Shown: positions 44,036 through 54,796, counted from the first letter of the stretch. The stretch is 64,000 nt of DNA from Clostridia bacterium (GCA_024403775.1 JAKSRE010000016.1:1-64000), one strand, 5' to 3'. Made by a program: numbers and translations. The notes: generated by a model not told the origin, from the letters alone.

Positions 44036-45625
44036 TTAGAGCATATCTACAGCAGCCTGCTCAACCTTGAGGCCACGCACATACTTTGTCATGAACTTAT
44101 CAAAGCCTTCGATATCTTCAGCAGAAGCAGTAAGCTCTGTTGCTTCGGCATTTGCGAAAATCTTCTTATTAAGGAAGTCAGGAAGTGACTCATATTCATC
44201 CTTCACAGTCTCATACAAAGCAAGAAGAGCCATACCCCAGGCACCACCTTCGCCTGCTGTTGTCATAACACATACTGGAGAACCAATTGCAGCTGAAGCC
44301 ATTGTCTGACCAGCAACTGGAGTCTTGAAGAATCCTCCATGACCAAACATCTTCTTAACTGTTGTCTTCTCTTCCTTTGTGAGAATATCAAGACCAACCT
44401 TAAGAGCTGCAAGAGCTGAATAAAGATTCATTCTCATGAAGTTTGGAAGAGTGAAGTTGTCTTCAGCAGATCTTACAAATAATGGACTTCCCTGAAGGAA
44501 TCCTGTTACAGGCTCACCTGAAACATAGTTATATGACAAAAGTCCGCCGCAGTCTGGCTCACCCTCAAGAGCTACACCATAAAGCTTTGTAAACATATCG
44601 CCACGGTCGAACTCAGCTCCCATAAGTGAAGCAAACTCGCCAAAGAGCTTAACCCACGCATTAATCTCTGATGTACAGTTATTGCAGTGAACCATGGCAA
44701 CTGGTGCACCGTCTGGTGTTGTAACCATATCGATTTCTCTGTGAAGCTTGCTCATTGCTTTCTCAAGAACTACCATAGCGAATACAGAAGTACCAGCTGA
44801 GATATTACCTGTGCTAACCTCTACAGAATTTGTAGCAACCATTCCTGTTCCAGCATCACCTTCTGGTGGACACATAGGAATGCCAGCGATTAAGTCTCCT
44901 TCTGGATCGAGAATCTTAGCGCCTTCAGCTGTAAGCTTACCTGCATCTTCACCGCTCATAAGAACCTTAGGAAGAATATCCTCGAGATTCCACTCGCAAG
45001 CCTGAGTCTCCATAAGCATATCAAAAATCTTGAGCATCTTATCGTCATAGTTTCCTGTCTTTGAATCAATTGGGAACATACCTGAAGCATCACCAACACC
45101 AAGCACCTTAAGACCTGAGAGCTTATAGTGAACATAACCTGCCAGTGTTGTAAAGAAAGCTACATCCTTTACGTGTGGTTCCTTATTAAGAACTGCCTGA
45201 TAAAGATGTGAGATGCTCCATCTCTGTGGAATATTAAAATCGAATGCCTTTGTAAGAACATCAGCAGCCTCACCAGTAATTGTGTTACGCCATGTTCTAA
45301 ATGGAACAAGAAGATTATCTTCCTTATCAAAAGCAAGATAGCCATGCATCATTGCTGAGAATCCGATTGCTGAGAAAGATGTAATTGTTACACCAAACTC
45401 CTTCTTTACATTATCCTTGAGATCTTTGTAGCAATCCTGAAGTCCTTGCCAGATCTCTTCGTCAGAATAAGTCCAAATGCCATCTACAAGGCTGTTCTCC
45501 CATTCCTTACCACCTGAAGCAACTGGGTTACCGTCAGTATCAACAAGAACAGCTTTAATTCTTGTAGAACCGAACTCAATTCCCAATGCACACTTACCAC
45601 TGCTGATTAATTCTTTAACGTCCAT
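44036..45625 (-). CDS. araB: Ribulokinase (FGGY family)
   Basis: A 529-residue sugar kinase that phosphorylates L-ribulose with ATP. Its FGGY-type features are the N-terminal LGIEFGSTRIKAVLVD, STGNISAGTSVFAM near residue 270, and GHGGFFKTPVAGQTMASA near the C-terminus. With araD and the GH51 gene in the operon, ribulokinase is the most likely member of the family. TAGGAGATATAAAA precedes the ATG. No araA isomerase gene is in the window. Confidence 0.9.
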   Translation of the reverse strand: MDVKELISSGKCALGIEFGSTRIKAVLVDTDGNPVASGGKEWENSLVDGIWTYSDEEIWQGLQDCYKDLKDNVKKEFGVTITSFSAIGFSAMMHGYLAFDKEDNLLVPFRTWRNTITGEAADVLTKAFDFNIPQRWSISHLYQAVLNKEPHVKDVAFFTTLAGYVHYKLSGLKVLGVGDASGMFPIDSKTGNYDDKMLKIFDMLMETQACEWNLEDILPKVLMSGEDAGKLTAEGAKILDPEGDLIAGIPMCPPEGDAGTGMVATNSVEVSTGNISAGTSVFAMVVLEKAMSKLHREIDMVTTPDGAPVAMVHCNNCTSEINAWVKLFGEFASLMGAEFDRGDMFTKLYGVALEGEPDCGGLLSYNYVSGEPVTGFLQGSPLFVRSAEDNFTLPNFMRMNLYSALAALKVGLDILTKEEKTTVKKMFGHGGFFKTPVAGQTMASAAIGSPVCVMTTAGEGGAWGMALLALYETVKDEYESLPDFLNKKIFANAEATELTASAEDIEGFDKFMTKYVRGLKVEQAAVDML

Positions 45626-45668
45626 TTTTATATCTCCTAGTTTATATTTTTATAATTAACTTCTTTAA

Positions 45669-45941
45669 TTATTTCTGCCACTTACGCTTTGGACATCTGC
45701 CATTTACTAGATATGCTCTGATCTCTACATAGCAGCCACATGACAGGCATGTTCCACTACTTAATCGGTCGCACTTTTTACATAAATTCAAACGTTCCTC
45801 ATAAGTTAACTTCGGCGCCTTGTCTTCATCTTTTATATCAGATAAAGCTTTGGCTATAATCTCTTCGTAATCTTTGCCTTTAATATCTCTTAGAAGGCAT
45901 TTCTTACAGATTTTCTGAGATTCAATCTGGCTTACTTCCAT
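45669..45941 (-). CDS. Small Cys-rich protein of unknown function
   Basis: A 90-residue protein with many Cys residues in CKKC (near residue 12), CKKC, CLSCGC and a final CPKRKW. They may bind zinc or an iron-sulfur cluster; the pattern resembles DUF6171-type proteins. It sits 2 nt downstream of the GH51 stop and upstream of araB on the same strand, so it is in the arabinose operon. No signal or membrane segment; role unknown. Confidence 0.7.
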   Translation of the reverse strand: MEVSQIESQKICKKCLLRDIKGKDYEEIIAKALSDIKDEDKAPKLTYEERLNLCKKCDRLSSGTCLSCGCYVEIRAYLVNGRCPKRKWQK

Positions 45942-45943
45942 GA

Positions 45944-47455
45944 TTAAATCTCAACTTCAAGATGAACTACAGATGACTTAGGCATCTTAATTAAAATCTT
46001 GTTTCCATTAACAGTAAAATCAGTAAACTCTTCTTCCCTTACTACCTCTGGCTTCTCGAAAGTATTATGATCACTCATGTCTCCACCAACGATTGAAGCT
46101 CTTACAGACTTTACAGTATCTTCGAGAAGATTACTTTCAACTTCATAAGAATCAGTACATGAAAGATTTGTAAGAGTGATGTTAATCTTACCATCCTTTG
46201 ACTTGGATACTGACTCAGTAAGGTTTGGAACCATATATTCTTCTTCAAGACCAATAGTATCAGTATCAATTGAACTCTCGAGAAGCGTTCCATCCTGGTG
46301 ACAGCTATACATCTTAAATACATGATAAGTAGGTGTCTTAATCATTATATCGCCTTCAGTAAGAATAACAGCCTGAAGAACGTTTACCAGCTGAGCAATG
46401 TTTGCCATCTTAACTCGCTTACAGTGCTTATTAAAGATATTCAGGTTAATACCTGCTACAAGAGCATCTCTTATTGTATTCTGCTGATATAAAAATCCTG
46501 GATTGGTTCCCTCTTCAACATCATACCAGGTACCCCACTCATCTACCATAAGACCGATATTGCCTTCCGGATCATATCTGTCCATAATAGCGGAATGCTT
46601 TGTAATCATCTCATCCATAAGAAGAGTTTTGGACAAGGTCAGATACCACTCTTTATCAGTAAATACTGTAGCTGATCCCTTCTTTGCCCAGTCATGTGGA
46701 ACTGTGTAATAGTGAAGTGACAAACCATCCATAAAGCCGTGGTTATTGTTAATTGAACCCTGGCCCTTAAAGCACTGGTTAAGAAGTGTCTCTGTCCACT
46801 CATAGTCCTTATCACTTGGACCAACTGCAATTCTCTTAATCTTCTTATCTGAATTATAGTTCTTAACGAAAGCCTGATACTGTCTGTACTGGTTTGCATA
46901 GTATTCTGGAACCATGAATCCGCCGCAGCCCCAGGTCTCGTTACCAATACCGAAGTAATCAACTGTAAAGGAAGCTTCGCTTCCATTCTCTTTACGAAGA
47001 TCAGCCATTGGAGATACGCCATCAAAAGTCATGTACTCAACCCACTCGCTCATCTCTCTTACAGTGCCTGAACCAACATTACCATTAATATATGTCTTAC
47101 AGCCAATCTGCTTACAAAGCTCCATAAACTCGTGTGTACCAAAGCTGTTATCTTCTACGACACCGCCCCAGTTAGTATTAATCATCTTCTTACGAGTCTC
47201 TTTAGGACCTATACCGTCCTTCCAGTGATACTCATCAGCAAAGCATCCGCCTGGCCAGCGAAGTACAGGAAGCTTCATCGCCTTAAGAGCGTTAACAACA
47301 TCATTACGCATTCCGTTTGTATTAGGAATATCACTATTCTCCCCAACGAAAATGCCTTCGTATATACATCTTCCCAAATGCTCAGAAAAATGTCCCTGAA
47401 TCTCAGGATTTATGTGACCAAGTTCTTTCTTTGAATTAATCAAAAGTTTATACAT
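45944..47455 (-). CDS. abfA: GH51 alpha-L-arabinofuranosidase
   Basis: About 503 residues. A family 51 enzyme releasing arabinose from arabinoxylan or arabinan oligomers. Acid/base Glu173 lies in [11 protein letters not shown] and nucleophile Glu306 in [26 protein letters not shown] is also typical. There is no signal peptide, so it works inside the cell and supplies arabinose for AraB and AraD. The ATG at 47455 follows GAGGGA; an upstream GTG in frame is less likely. First gene of the operon, divergent from the esterase-GH43 gene. Confidence 0.94.
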   Translation of the reverse strand: MYKLLINSKKELGHINPEIQGHFSEHLGRCIYEGIFVGENSDIPNTNGMRNDVVNALKAMKLPVLRWPGGCFADEYHWKDGIGPKETRKKMINTNWGGVVEDNSFGTHEFMELCKQIGCKTYINGNVGSGTVREMSEWVEYMTFDGVSPMADLRKENGSEASFTVDYFGIGNETWGCGGFMVPEYYANQYRQYQAFVKNYNSDKKIKRIAVGPSDKDYEWTETLLNQCFKGQGSINNNHGFMDGLSLHYYTVPHDWAKKGSATVFTDKEWYLTLSKTLLMDEMITKHSAIMDRYDPEGNIGLMVDEWGTWYDVEEGTNPGFLYQQNTIRDALVAGINLNIFNKHCKRVKMANIAQLVNVLQAVILTEGDIMIKTPTYHVFKMYSCHQDGTLLESSIDTDTIGLEEEYMVPNLTESVSKSKDGKINITLTNLSCTDSYEVESNLLEDTVKSVRASIVGGDMSDHNTFEKPEVVREEEFTDFTVNGNKILIKMPKSSVVHLEVEI

Positions 47456-47649
47456 GAAACTTTCCCTCACTTAAGAGTATTTTTTTCACCCAATAAACAA
47501 CTTACAATAGACATTTTTCAAAATCAACCGATTAACATAAAGTGCTGTATTTTATCCGTTTTTAACTGAAATTTGTCGTATTGTTTAATAGTTTTTTCTT
47601 AATTATTATTTTCTTATTACTAAAAAAACATTTAAGGTTGGAATTTAAA

Positions 47650-50607
47650 ATGCTTAAACTCGTTAAAACTGAAAACGGTCTGGTACGCGGATTTGCAGGA
47701 AACAATGCAAGAGTATCAGTCTTTAAGGGAATTCCTTTTGCTGCACCTCCAACAGGTCAGAACAGATGGCGTGCACCACAGCCTTGTGCCAACTGGGACG
47801 GAGTTCTTGATGCATATAAGTTTGGTCCTATTTCAGTTCAGGATGTACCAGGTCTTGGAACTGATGTTTACTGTAAGGAATGGCATGTAGATCCAGAGAT
47901 TGACATGGATGAAGACTGCCTTTACTTAAATGTATGGACAAATGCCAAGAGTGCTGATGATAATCTTCCTGTTCTCGTTTGGTTCTTCGGTGGCGGATTC
48001 CAGTGGGGATATCCACCAGAGATGGAATTTAATGGTGAGAACATCGCCAAGCGTGGCGTTATTGTTGTAAGTGTTAACTACAGACTTGGTGCTTTTGGTT
48101 TCCTTACACATCCAGAAATCACTAATGAATCTCCTGATGCTCCAGCAAACTTTGGTCTTCTCGATCAGCAGGCTGGACTTAAGTGGGTTATTCGTAATAT
48201 TAAGAACTTCGGTGGAGATCCAAACAACATTACTATCTCAGGCCAGTCAGCTGGTGGCGGAAGTGTATTCTCACATCTTACATCTGAGACCAGTGTTGGT
48301 CTTTTCCAGAAGGCTGTTATTTTCTCTGGAATTATCGAAGCTCCATATTCACGTGATGGTCTGATATCTCCTAAGCCTATTGAGGTAACTCAGGAGTTTG
48401 GCGTTAAGATTTTCGAGGCTTTGGGAGTAAAGACTCTTGAGGAAGCTCGTAAGCTTGATGCTACATTCATTAGAGAGACCTACAGCAACCTTCGTAATAC
48501 ACAGGGCATGTTCTTAGCTCCTTGCGTTGACCATGTCTTCCTTAAGGATGAGCCATTTAAGAATTTCCTCAGCGGACATCATGCACATGTACCGATTTTT
48601 GCAGGAAATACTCTTGATGAATTCCCTAGCTTTATCGATGCTCCTTCAAAGGAAAGCTTTGTTGAGCAGGCTAATAACGTATTTGGAGCTAAAGCTGAGA
48701 AGTTCCTTTCATTCCCAGAGGCAAATGTATGCTACGATAATCATCTTTATGCACACTGCAGAGGTATCGAGTCTTCAGTAAAGGCTGTACTCACACATAA
48801 CGATAAGCCAGGCTACTACTACTGTTTCGAGCCAGATATTCCTGGTGAGGATAATCCTGGAACATTCCACTCAGTTGATTTGTGGTTCTTCTTTGAGACA
48901 CTCGCTTCATGCTGGCGTCCATTCGATGGCCATCACTATGACTTAGCAAGAAAGATTTGTAATTATCTTACAAATTTCATTAAGACTGGAGATCCTAATG
49001 GCCTTGATAACGATGGTACTGAGATGCCAAGATGGAATCCTTATTCAAATGAGCAGAAAAACGAGATGCGCTTTACTGCTAATGGACCTAAGTCCTCTAT
49101 TCAGACTTCAGAATTCGTTCAGTTTATTACTGACCATTTGGTTGAAGATACACTTGGAATTACTCCAAAGGTAGAAAAGAAGGAAACAAACTTCCTTGCT
49201 GCACCTCCTAAGATGCAGGCATTTAACCCATATCTCCCTTCATGGGAATATATCCCAGATGGCGAGCCTTATGTATTTAATGACAGAGTTTATGTTTACG
49301 GTTCACATGATAACTTTAATGGTCATGCTTTCTGCCTTAATGACTATGTTTGCTGGTCAGCACCAGTAGATGACCTTGGCAACTGGACATACGAAGGTGT
49401 TACTTTCCGCCGTACAGATGATCCTGCAAATAAGGAAAACCGTGGTTGTCTTTATGCACCAGACGTAACAGTTGGTCCAGATGGAAGATACTACCTTTTC
49501 TATGTTCTTGACTGCGAGAATTTTGTATCTGTTGCTGTATCTGATACTCCAGCAGGAAAATATGAATTCTTAGGCCACGTTCACTATGAAGATGGACAGC
49601 TTCTTGGTAAGCGCGAAGGCGATGAGGCACAGTTTGATCCAGGTGTTGTAACAATTGGAGACGATACATATATGTATACTGGTTTCTGCAGCCAGGGCGA
49701 CAAGAGCCGTCACGGATGTATGGTTACCGTACTTGGTCCTGATATGCTTACAGTTAAGCGTGCTCCAGAATTTGTAATTCCAAGCACACCTTATAGTAAA
49801 GGTACTGAGTATGAGAATCACGCTTTCTTTGAAGCTCCTTCAATTAGAATTCGTGATGGTAAGTTCTATCTTATCTATTCTTCTGAAGTAATGCATGAGC
49901 TCTGCTACGCTATAAGTGATAACCCATTGGGCGGATTTAAGTACGGTGGTGTTATCGTAAGTAACTGTGATATGCACATCTCTACATATAAGCCAGCAGA
50001 CAAGCCAACTGCCTATGGTGCTAATAACCATGGTAGTATCGTTCAGATTAAGGATGACTGGTATATCTTCTACCATAGACAGACACTTAACAGCTGGTAT
50101 TCAAGACAGGGCTGCGCAGAGAAGATTACTTTTGATGAGAATGGAATGATTCCACAGGTTGAGATTACATCATGTGGTCTTAATGGTGGTCCACTTAATG
50201 ATATCGATGAGTATCCAGCATATCTTGCATGTAATATCTTTAATGATAAGTGTGAACCATATGTTGGTGTATTCCATGCAGCATATATCATCCAAGAAGG
50301 AAAAGATGGCGATAAGAACTTAGGTTATGTAAAAGACATCTTTGAAAATACTACTGTTGGATTTAAGTATTTTGACTGTAAGGGAATCACAGGTATCACA
50401 ATTACAAGCCGAGGCTATGGTAAGGGTGTATTTGAAGTAAGAACTTCTATTGATGGTGAAGTTTTTGCTGAAGTTCCTTGTGATTTCTGTACAGTATGGA
50501 CTGATTACACAGTTGACTGTAAGATTCCTGATGGTGTAAATGCAATCTATTTCACATTTAAGGGCGATGGTAATCCTTCAATTAAGAGCTTTAAGTTCTT
50601 ACATTGA
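47650..50607 (+). CDS. Carboxylesterase type B-GH43 fusion with CBM-like tail
   Basis: About 985 residues. The N-terminal 500 form a type B carboxylesterase: nucleophile Ser200 in ISGQSAGGGS (Gln instead of the common Glu before Ser), oxyanion motif FGGGFQWG, and catalytic His in FHSVDLWF. The second half is GH43 (about 515-830): IPDGEPYVF with the base Asp, YAPDVTVGPDG, and the acid Glu in FFEAPSIRIRDG. The last 140 residues resemble a CBM6-type module. No signal peptide. It likely removes an acyl group and a xylose or arabinose side chain from imported oligosaccharides. Start at 47650 has GGAA upstream. Confidence 0.88.
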   Translation: MLKLVKTENGLVRGFAGNNARVSVFKGIPFAAPPTGQNRWRAPQPCANWDGVLDAYKFGPISVQDVPGLGTDVYCKEWHVDPEIDMDEDCLYLNVWTNAKSADDNLPVLVWFFGGGFQWGYPPEMEFNGENIAKRGVIVVSVNYRLGAFGFLTHPEITNESPDAPANFGLLDQQAGLKWVIRNIKNFGGDPNNITISGQSAGGGSVFSHLTSETSVGLFQKAVIFSGIIEAPYSRDGLISPKPIEVTQEFGVKIFEALGVKTLEEARKLDATFIRETYSNLRNTQGMFLAPCVDHVFLKDEPFKNFLSGHHAHVPIFAGNTLDEFPSFIDAPSKESFVEQANNVFGAKAEKFLSFPEANVCYDNHLYAHCRGIESSVKAVLTHNDKPGYYYCFEPDIPGEDNPGTFHSVDLWFFFETLASCWRPFDGHHYDLARKICNYLTNFIKTGDPNGLDNDGTEMPRWNPYSNEQKNEMRFTANGPKSSIQTSEFVQFITDHLVEDTLGITPKVEKKETNFLAAPPKMQAFNPYLPSWEYIPDGEPYVFNDRVYVYGSHDNFNGHAFCLNDYVCWSAPVDDLGNWTYEGVTFRRTDDPANKENRGCLYAPDVTVGPDGRYYLFYVLDCENFVSVAVSDTPAGKYEFLGHVHYEDGQLLGKREGDEAQFDPGVVTIGDDTYMYTGFCSQGDKSRHGCMVTVLGPDMLTVKRAPEFVIPSTPYSKGTEYENHAFFEAPSIRIRDGKFYLIYSSEVMHELCYAISDNPLGGFKYGGVIVSNCDMHISTYKPADKPTAYGANNHGSIVQIKDDWYIFYHRQTLNSWYSRQGCAEKITFDENGMIPQVEITSCGLNGGPLNDIDEYPAYLACNIFNDKCEPYVGVFHAAYIIQEGKDGDKNLGYVKDIFENTTVGFKYFDCKGITGITITSRGYGKGVFEVRTSIDGEVFAEVPCDFCTVWTDYTVDCKIPDGVNAIYFTFKGDGNPSIKSFKFLH

Positions 50608-50638
50608 TATATAAGTGATTTAATTTAATAATTAGTTG

Positions 50639-50669
50639 AGCTGTCTCAGACTTATGGTTTGAGGCAGCT
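50639..50669 (+). terminator. Rho-independent terminator
   Basis: AGCTG-CTCA/TGAG-CAGCT stem followed by TTTTTT on the plus strand, ending the esterase-GH43 gene. Confidence 0.88.
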
Positions 50670-50777
50670 TTTTTGTGTTGTTTTTTTGAATTATGGGTGT
50701 GTATGCTGTGTGCCAATCAAAATCGCGTTTTCTGCCAATCAGTGATTGGAACATTTGGCCGCCCAAACACAAAAAAA

Positions 50778-50802
50778 GGAAGTGTAACACTGTTACACTT
50801 CC
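50778..50802 (-). terminator. Rho-independent terminator of the MATE gene
   Basis: GGAAGTGTAAC/GTTACACTTCC perfect 11-bp stem with a T-run on the minus strand. Confidence 0.9.
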
Positions 50803-50827
50803 CTTACCTAAAGCCTCTAAGCAACAT

Positions 50828-52159
50828 TTACTTCAAATCTTTCTGCATCTTTAAATAGTAGAATGAACTCATCATAATTCCCATAAATGTGGCAATTGGA
50901 GCCGCAAGTCCTATACCTGTTAAGCCCATAAAGATGTGAAGGGTAAAATAATATGAGATTGGAAGTCTGAACAAAAATGTCTGAATAAGTCCCTGAACCA
51001 TAACAAACATTGACTTTCGATGACCATTAAAATATCCGAGGAAACAAAACAAAAATGGAGTTACTATTGCCTCAAGAGCAAAACCTTTAAGATACTGGGA
51101 TGCACAAATAATTACATTTGCATCATCAGTAAAGGCTCTGGCTATAATATGACCGAACATAAAGGAAACCGTTCCAGCTACCAGTCCAATACAAAGACCT
51201 AGCATCATGCCTGTAAACATTCCCTGTCTTGCTCTATCTTCTTTACGGGCACCAACATTCTGTGATACAAATGGTGCCATACTCTGAATGAGAGCAATTG
51301 GAATAAGAAGAACAAACGAAGTAACTCTGTTTGCAATTCCATAACCACTTGAAGCATCAATTCCAAGCGTATTTACAAAAGCATTAAGTGCAAGAAAAGA
51401 GAGATTGGTAAGAGTATCCTGAAGAACAAGAGGGATTCCAATCTGAACGAATTTCTTAATCTCACCAGAGAAACGTATGTCCTTCACTGAAAACTTAAAA
51501 GGAAGTTTAACTCGTGTGATATAAGCAAATGCGAACAGGACACTTATTGCCTGCGCAAGAACAGTAGCAATGGCAGCACCCTTTACATTCATTCCAAGAG
51601 TCTTAACAAAGAAATAGTCAAGAATCATATTGGTTATTGTCGCTATACCAATAAATATTAGAGGTGTTCTGGAATCACCAAGACCTCTAAAAATACTACT
51701 GATAAAGTTATAAAAGCAAATAAATATAAATCCAGTAGCACATATCTTAATATACTGAATAGTAAGATCCAGAGCCTCCTCTGGTGCCTGAAGAAGAAGC
51801 GCCATAGGACGCGCAAAAACAAAAAGCAAAATAGATACCAAAACTGATACTACAGCAAAGAATGCTACACTGCTTCCAAGAAGTGGTCCAAGCTTCTCTT
51901 TCTCTCCTGCCCCAATATAATTTCCCATGAGAACAGTTATTGCAGTTGTAAATCCAGCCATAAGAATTGTAACCAGGTTCATTACACCTGAACCAGTTCC
52001 TACACCTGATAACCCTTCAGTAGTACCAAAATTACCAACAATCAGAAGATCTATTACACCGTACATTGACTGTAAAACCAGTGCAAACAGAATAGGAATC
52101 ATAAATTTTGTGAGTTTACTGGCAATTGAACCAGTCGTAAAATCTAATTTCTCGTCCAT
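50828..52159 (-). CDS. MATE-family efflux transporter
   Basis: A membrane protein of about 443 residues with 12 helices in two repeats. Each begins with a recognisable MATE motif (GSIASKLTKFMIPILFAL and FSGEIKKFVQIGIPLVLQD). It exports drugs, toxins or metabolites by Na+ or H+ exchange. GGAG lies 6 nt before the ATG at 52159, preferred over an upstream TTG. Monocistronic; substrate unknown. Confidence 0.92.
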   Translation of the reverse strand: MDEKLDFTTGSIASKLTKFMIPILFALVLQSMYGVIDLLIVGNFGTTEGLSGVGTGSGVMNLVTILMAGFTTAITVLMGNYIGAGEKEKLGPLLGSSVAFFAVVSVLVSILLFVFARPMALLLQAPEEALDLTIQYIKICATGFIFICFYNFISSIFRGLGDSRTPLIFIGIATITNMILDYFFVKTLGMNVKGAAIATVLAQAISVLFAFAYITRVKLPFKFSVKDIRFSGEIKKFVQIGIPLVLQDTLTNLSFLALNAFVNTLGIDASSGYGIANRVTSFVLLIPIALIQSMAPFVSQNVGARKEDRARQGMFTGMMLGLCIGLVAGTVSFMFGHIIARAFTDDANVIICASQYLKGFALEAIVTPFLFCFLGYFNGHRKSMFVMVQGLIQTFLFRLPISYYFTLHIFMGLTGIGLAAPIATFMGIMMSSFYYLKMQKDLK

Positions 52160-52238
52160 TTTTATCTCCAAAGAACTTTTTTAGCGAACGAGAAAATTAT
52201 ATATTTATTTCATTTTTTATACTTCACAAAAAAATGGC

Positions 52239-53657
52239 TTACTGATAAACAATTCGTGCGCAATTTATCACATCATTTCCTTCAGAAGCGATATCTATTT
52301 GCTCCCACTCTTCAGGAGTTCCACTATATGTTATCTCTTCAAAAGAGGCTCCATAAAAGGAATATCCTTCGATAGATAAAATGCTTGAAGGCAGACTTAG
52401 AGACGAGAGTCCCGTATAGAAAAAGGCTTTCTCACCGATACTTATAAGAGAATCTGGTAAATATACTGCATATAATTCATCATTATTAGTAAAAGTTCTG
52501 CTTCCGATACGTTCAATTCCATCTGGAATAACAAGACTTGTTTTATAGAATGCACTGACATAGGCAAGTGTTGTTTTTGTATCCACTGAACAAAGAAGAC
52601 CATTCTCAACAAAGAAATGCTCATTTTCTTCTGGCATAATAAATTCCTCGATATTACTGGTAAATGCAAAAGCCTCTTCTTCAATCTCTGTTATTCCTAA
52701 AGGAAAAGTAATGGTCTTCATTCCAGAAGTCAAATTAAAGGCGCCACTTACAATATGAGTTACCTCTTCAGGAATCACAAAATCACCATAATCTCTATAG
52801 TTTGACACCAAAAGCAAAGTTGTCATTGACTTACTATATAAAACGTTATCCAGAACACAATAGTATTTATTGTCCTCCGATACAGTAATAGACTGAATCT
52901 GTGCATTACCAAATGCATTACTTCCAATGTAGTAAACCGTTGAAGGAATACCAATAGTCTTTATCCCCTCAAGGCCGCCGTTAAAGGCCCCTTCCGCAAT
53001 ATATTCCATTCCTTCAGAAAACATAAGATAACTATTTTGAATCGAGCAGTCCTTAAAACTGTCTTTTCCAATATATTTAAGACCAGAATCAAAATTAATC
53101 TGGCTTAAGTAATTACAATTCTCGAAAGCGGAATCGCAAATGCACTCACAGCTTGATGGAAGTTTAACCGTTCTCAGATTGGTCAATTCACAAAAAGCAA
53201 AAGATCCAACACTTGTAACGCCCTCTTCAATCTCAACAACCTCAATAGTCTCGCTATAAGATCTAAGCCATCCAGGAATTGTTGAACTATATTCACGCAT
53301 TGGACCATTTCCAGATATTTTAAGCGTCTTTGAACCTTCGTCATAACTCCAGGTTAATTCATCATTAAACATGAAATTATATTCATAATATTTCTGCATT
53401 GCCTCGATAAAAAACGAGTTATCGTCAGAATATAAGTCAGTCTCTGAAGTGTCTGGAGCATTAGAGTCAGAAGTCTCCTCAGTATTAGAAGAAGTCTCCT
53501 CACTTACTTCAGGCAGGATTAAACTTTCAGATATAGTTGGAATTAAAACCTCATAAGTAGAAGCGATTGTCGTCATATTAGGATCACCATGACTACAGGA
53601 TGTAACGGATGTTACAAGAAGCAAACTTATTACTGATAACGCATTCTTTTTATCCAT
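52239..53657 (-). CDS. BspA-type leucine-rich-repeat lipoprotein
   Basis: A 472-residue surface lipoprotein (lipobox near residue 21, SVTSC). A Thr/Ser/Glu-rich linker (residues 30-85) is followed by about 13 LRR_5 (BspA) repeats, each of the type xxIPxxVxxIGxxAFxxCxxLxxIxxP, for example FAFCELTNLRTVKLPSSCECI. Such proteins bind host or plant surfaces. Anchored outside the membrane. AGGAGA precedes the ATG. Confidence 0.87.
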   Translation of the reverse strand: MDKKNALSVISLLLVTSVTSCSHGDPNMTTIASTYEVLIPTISESLILPEVSEETSSNTEETSDSNAPDTSETDLYSDDNSFFIEAMQKYYEYNFMFNDELTWSYDEGSKTLKISGNGPMREYSSTIPGWLRSYSETIEVVEIEEGVTSVGSFAFCELTNLRTVKLPSSCECICDSAFENCNYLSQINFDSGLKYIGKDSFKDCSIQNSYLMFSEGMEYIAEGAFNGGLEGIKTIGIPSTVYYIGSNAFGNAQIQSITVSEDNKYYCVLDNVLYSKSMTTLLLVSNYRDYGDFVIPEEVTHIVSGAFNLTSGMKTITFPLGITEIEEEAFAFTSNIEEFIMPEENEHFFVENGLLCSVDTKTTLAYVSAFYKTSLVIPDGIERIGSRTFTNNDELYAVYLPDSLISIGEKAFFYTGLSSLSLPSSILSIEGYSFYGASFEEITYSGTPEEWEQIDIASEGNDVINCARIVYQ

Positions 53658-53711
53658 GACAAGACATCTCCTACTTTATTTATTCTGATTATATCATAGA
53701 AAGATACAAGA

Positions 53712-53741
53712 ATGGCTGACCACCAAGTAGTAGTCAGCCAT
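53712..53741 (-). terminator. Probable terminator
   Basis: ATGGCTGAC/GTCAGCCAT perfect 9-bp stem; the T-run after it on the minus strand is weak (TTCTTG). Confidence 0.5.
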
Positions 53742-53751
53742 GTAAAAAAGA

Positions 53752-54651
53752 TTACTCCTCAGTACCTTTCATAGCTCCATAGTCTGTAAGAATCTCTTTT
53801 TCTAATTCTTTAACATGAAGGAAATATGTGCGAAGCTCCTGCTGCTTGTCCTTATATTCCTGCTCTGCCTTGGAAAGAGCCTCTTTTGCGTTCTCAACTC
53901 TCTGATTTACCTCAGTAAGCTTTCTTTTTGCTTCTCTCATCTGAGAAGTTGCAGGAAATGACATAACAAAACAAACAAGAGTAATCAGTGCCAATATAAA
54001 AGATGTTACAAACCATTCAATCATAAATTTACTAACAGCAAAAACAATAATTGACACTATTGTTAAAGCAAGACATAGGCAAAAATAGATAAACATTGTA
54101 TGTGCTGTAACTTCTTTTCCGTATTTATCATGGAATAAAACTTCATCATTCCAGCCCTCTGCCATAACATATTTTATTCTGCCTAACTCTCTTTCTGCAC
54201 GAGTCTTCTCTGTATTACAGTCATCAATCTTTGCCTTATAGTCATTAAGCTTATTAGCCTTATCGTTAACTACAGGAATTGACTTAAAGAATTCCTTATA
54301 CTTATCCTCTGACTCTCTAACATAGAAATCAAAATCAAAATTCTTATATTTTCTGTTTGAAGAAGAAGTGAGTACACCAAAGCTGCTGATTCTGAGATTA
54401 CATAATTCCAATCCTCTCAGAGCCATAGCATTATGTGGTTCTTTAGTAAGAAGAAATTCATATGCGCTCTTTGCTGATACGTATTCACCTGACTTTAGGC
54501 TCTCTTCAGCCTGATCAATCAGGTTATCTTCCATAAAATAATCATAGTCAAAAGTTCCACCACATGAAGGACAGTTAAACACACTTTTATCTGTATCTAA
54601 AACCAAGTGTGAAGCACATGCTGGACATAAATGCTGAAATAATTTACTCAT
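53752..54651 (-). CDS. Zinc-ribbon, coiled-coil, two-helix membrane protein
   Basis: A 299-residue protein with an N-terminal zinc ribbon (CPAC, CPSC), a short TPR-like stretch (about 50-85), a helical middle, two membrane helices (about 190-235), and a C-terminal coiled coil of about 55 residues. It belongs to the group of zinc-ribbon/membrane proteins abundant in this window. Function unknown; no close operon partner. Confidence 0.72.
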   Translation of the reverse strand: MSKLFQHLCPACASHLVLDTDKSVFNCPSCGGTFDYDYFMEDNLIDQAEESLKSGEYVSAKSAYEFLLTKEPHNAMALRGLELCNLRISSFGVLTSSSNRKYKNFDFDFYVRESEDKYKEFFKSIPVVNDKANKLNDYKAKIDDCNTEKTRAERELGRIKYVMAEGWNDEVLFHDKYGKEVTAHTMFIYFCLCLALTIVSIIVFAVSKFMIEWFVTSFILALITLVCFVMSFPATSQMREAKRKLTEVNQRVENAKEALSKAEQEYKDKQQELRTYFLHVKELEKEILTDYGAMKGTEE

Positions 54652-54796
54652 AAACTCTCAATACTCCAATTCTTAAACATAAACTGTTTATTATGGGAAT
54701 CATTATATCAGTAAGATTTGATTTTTAATACGAATTTCGAGCATAAATAATTCATTTTATATTCGCCTCTCAAGCAATATACTAGCATTTAATATC

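Noticed and set aside
50673..50858. Short plus-strand frame between the GH43 fusion and MATE genes
   Set aside because: It reads through the MATE terminator, has no ribosome binding site and ends inside the MATE gene.
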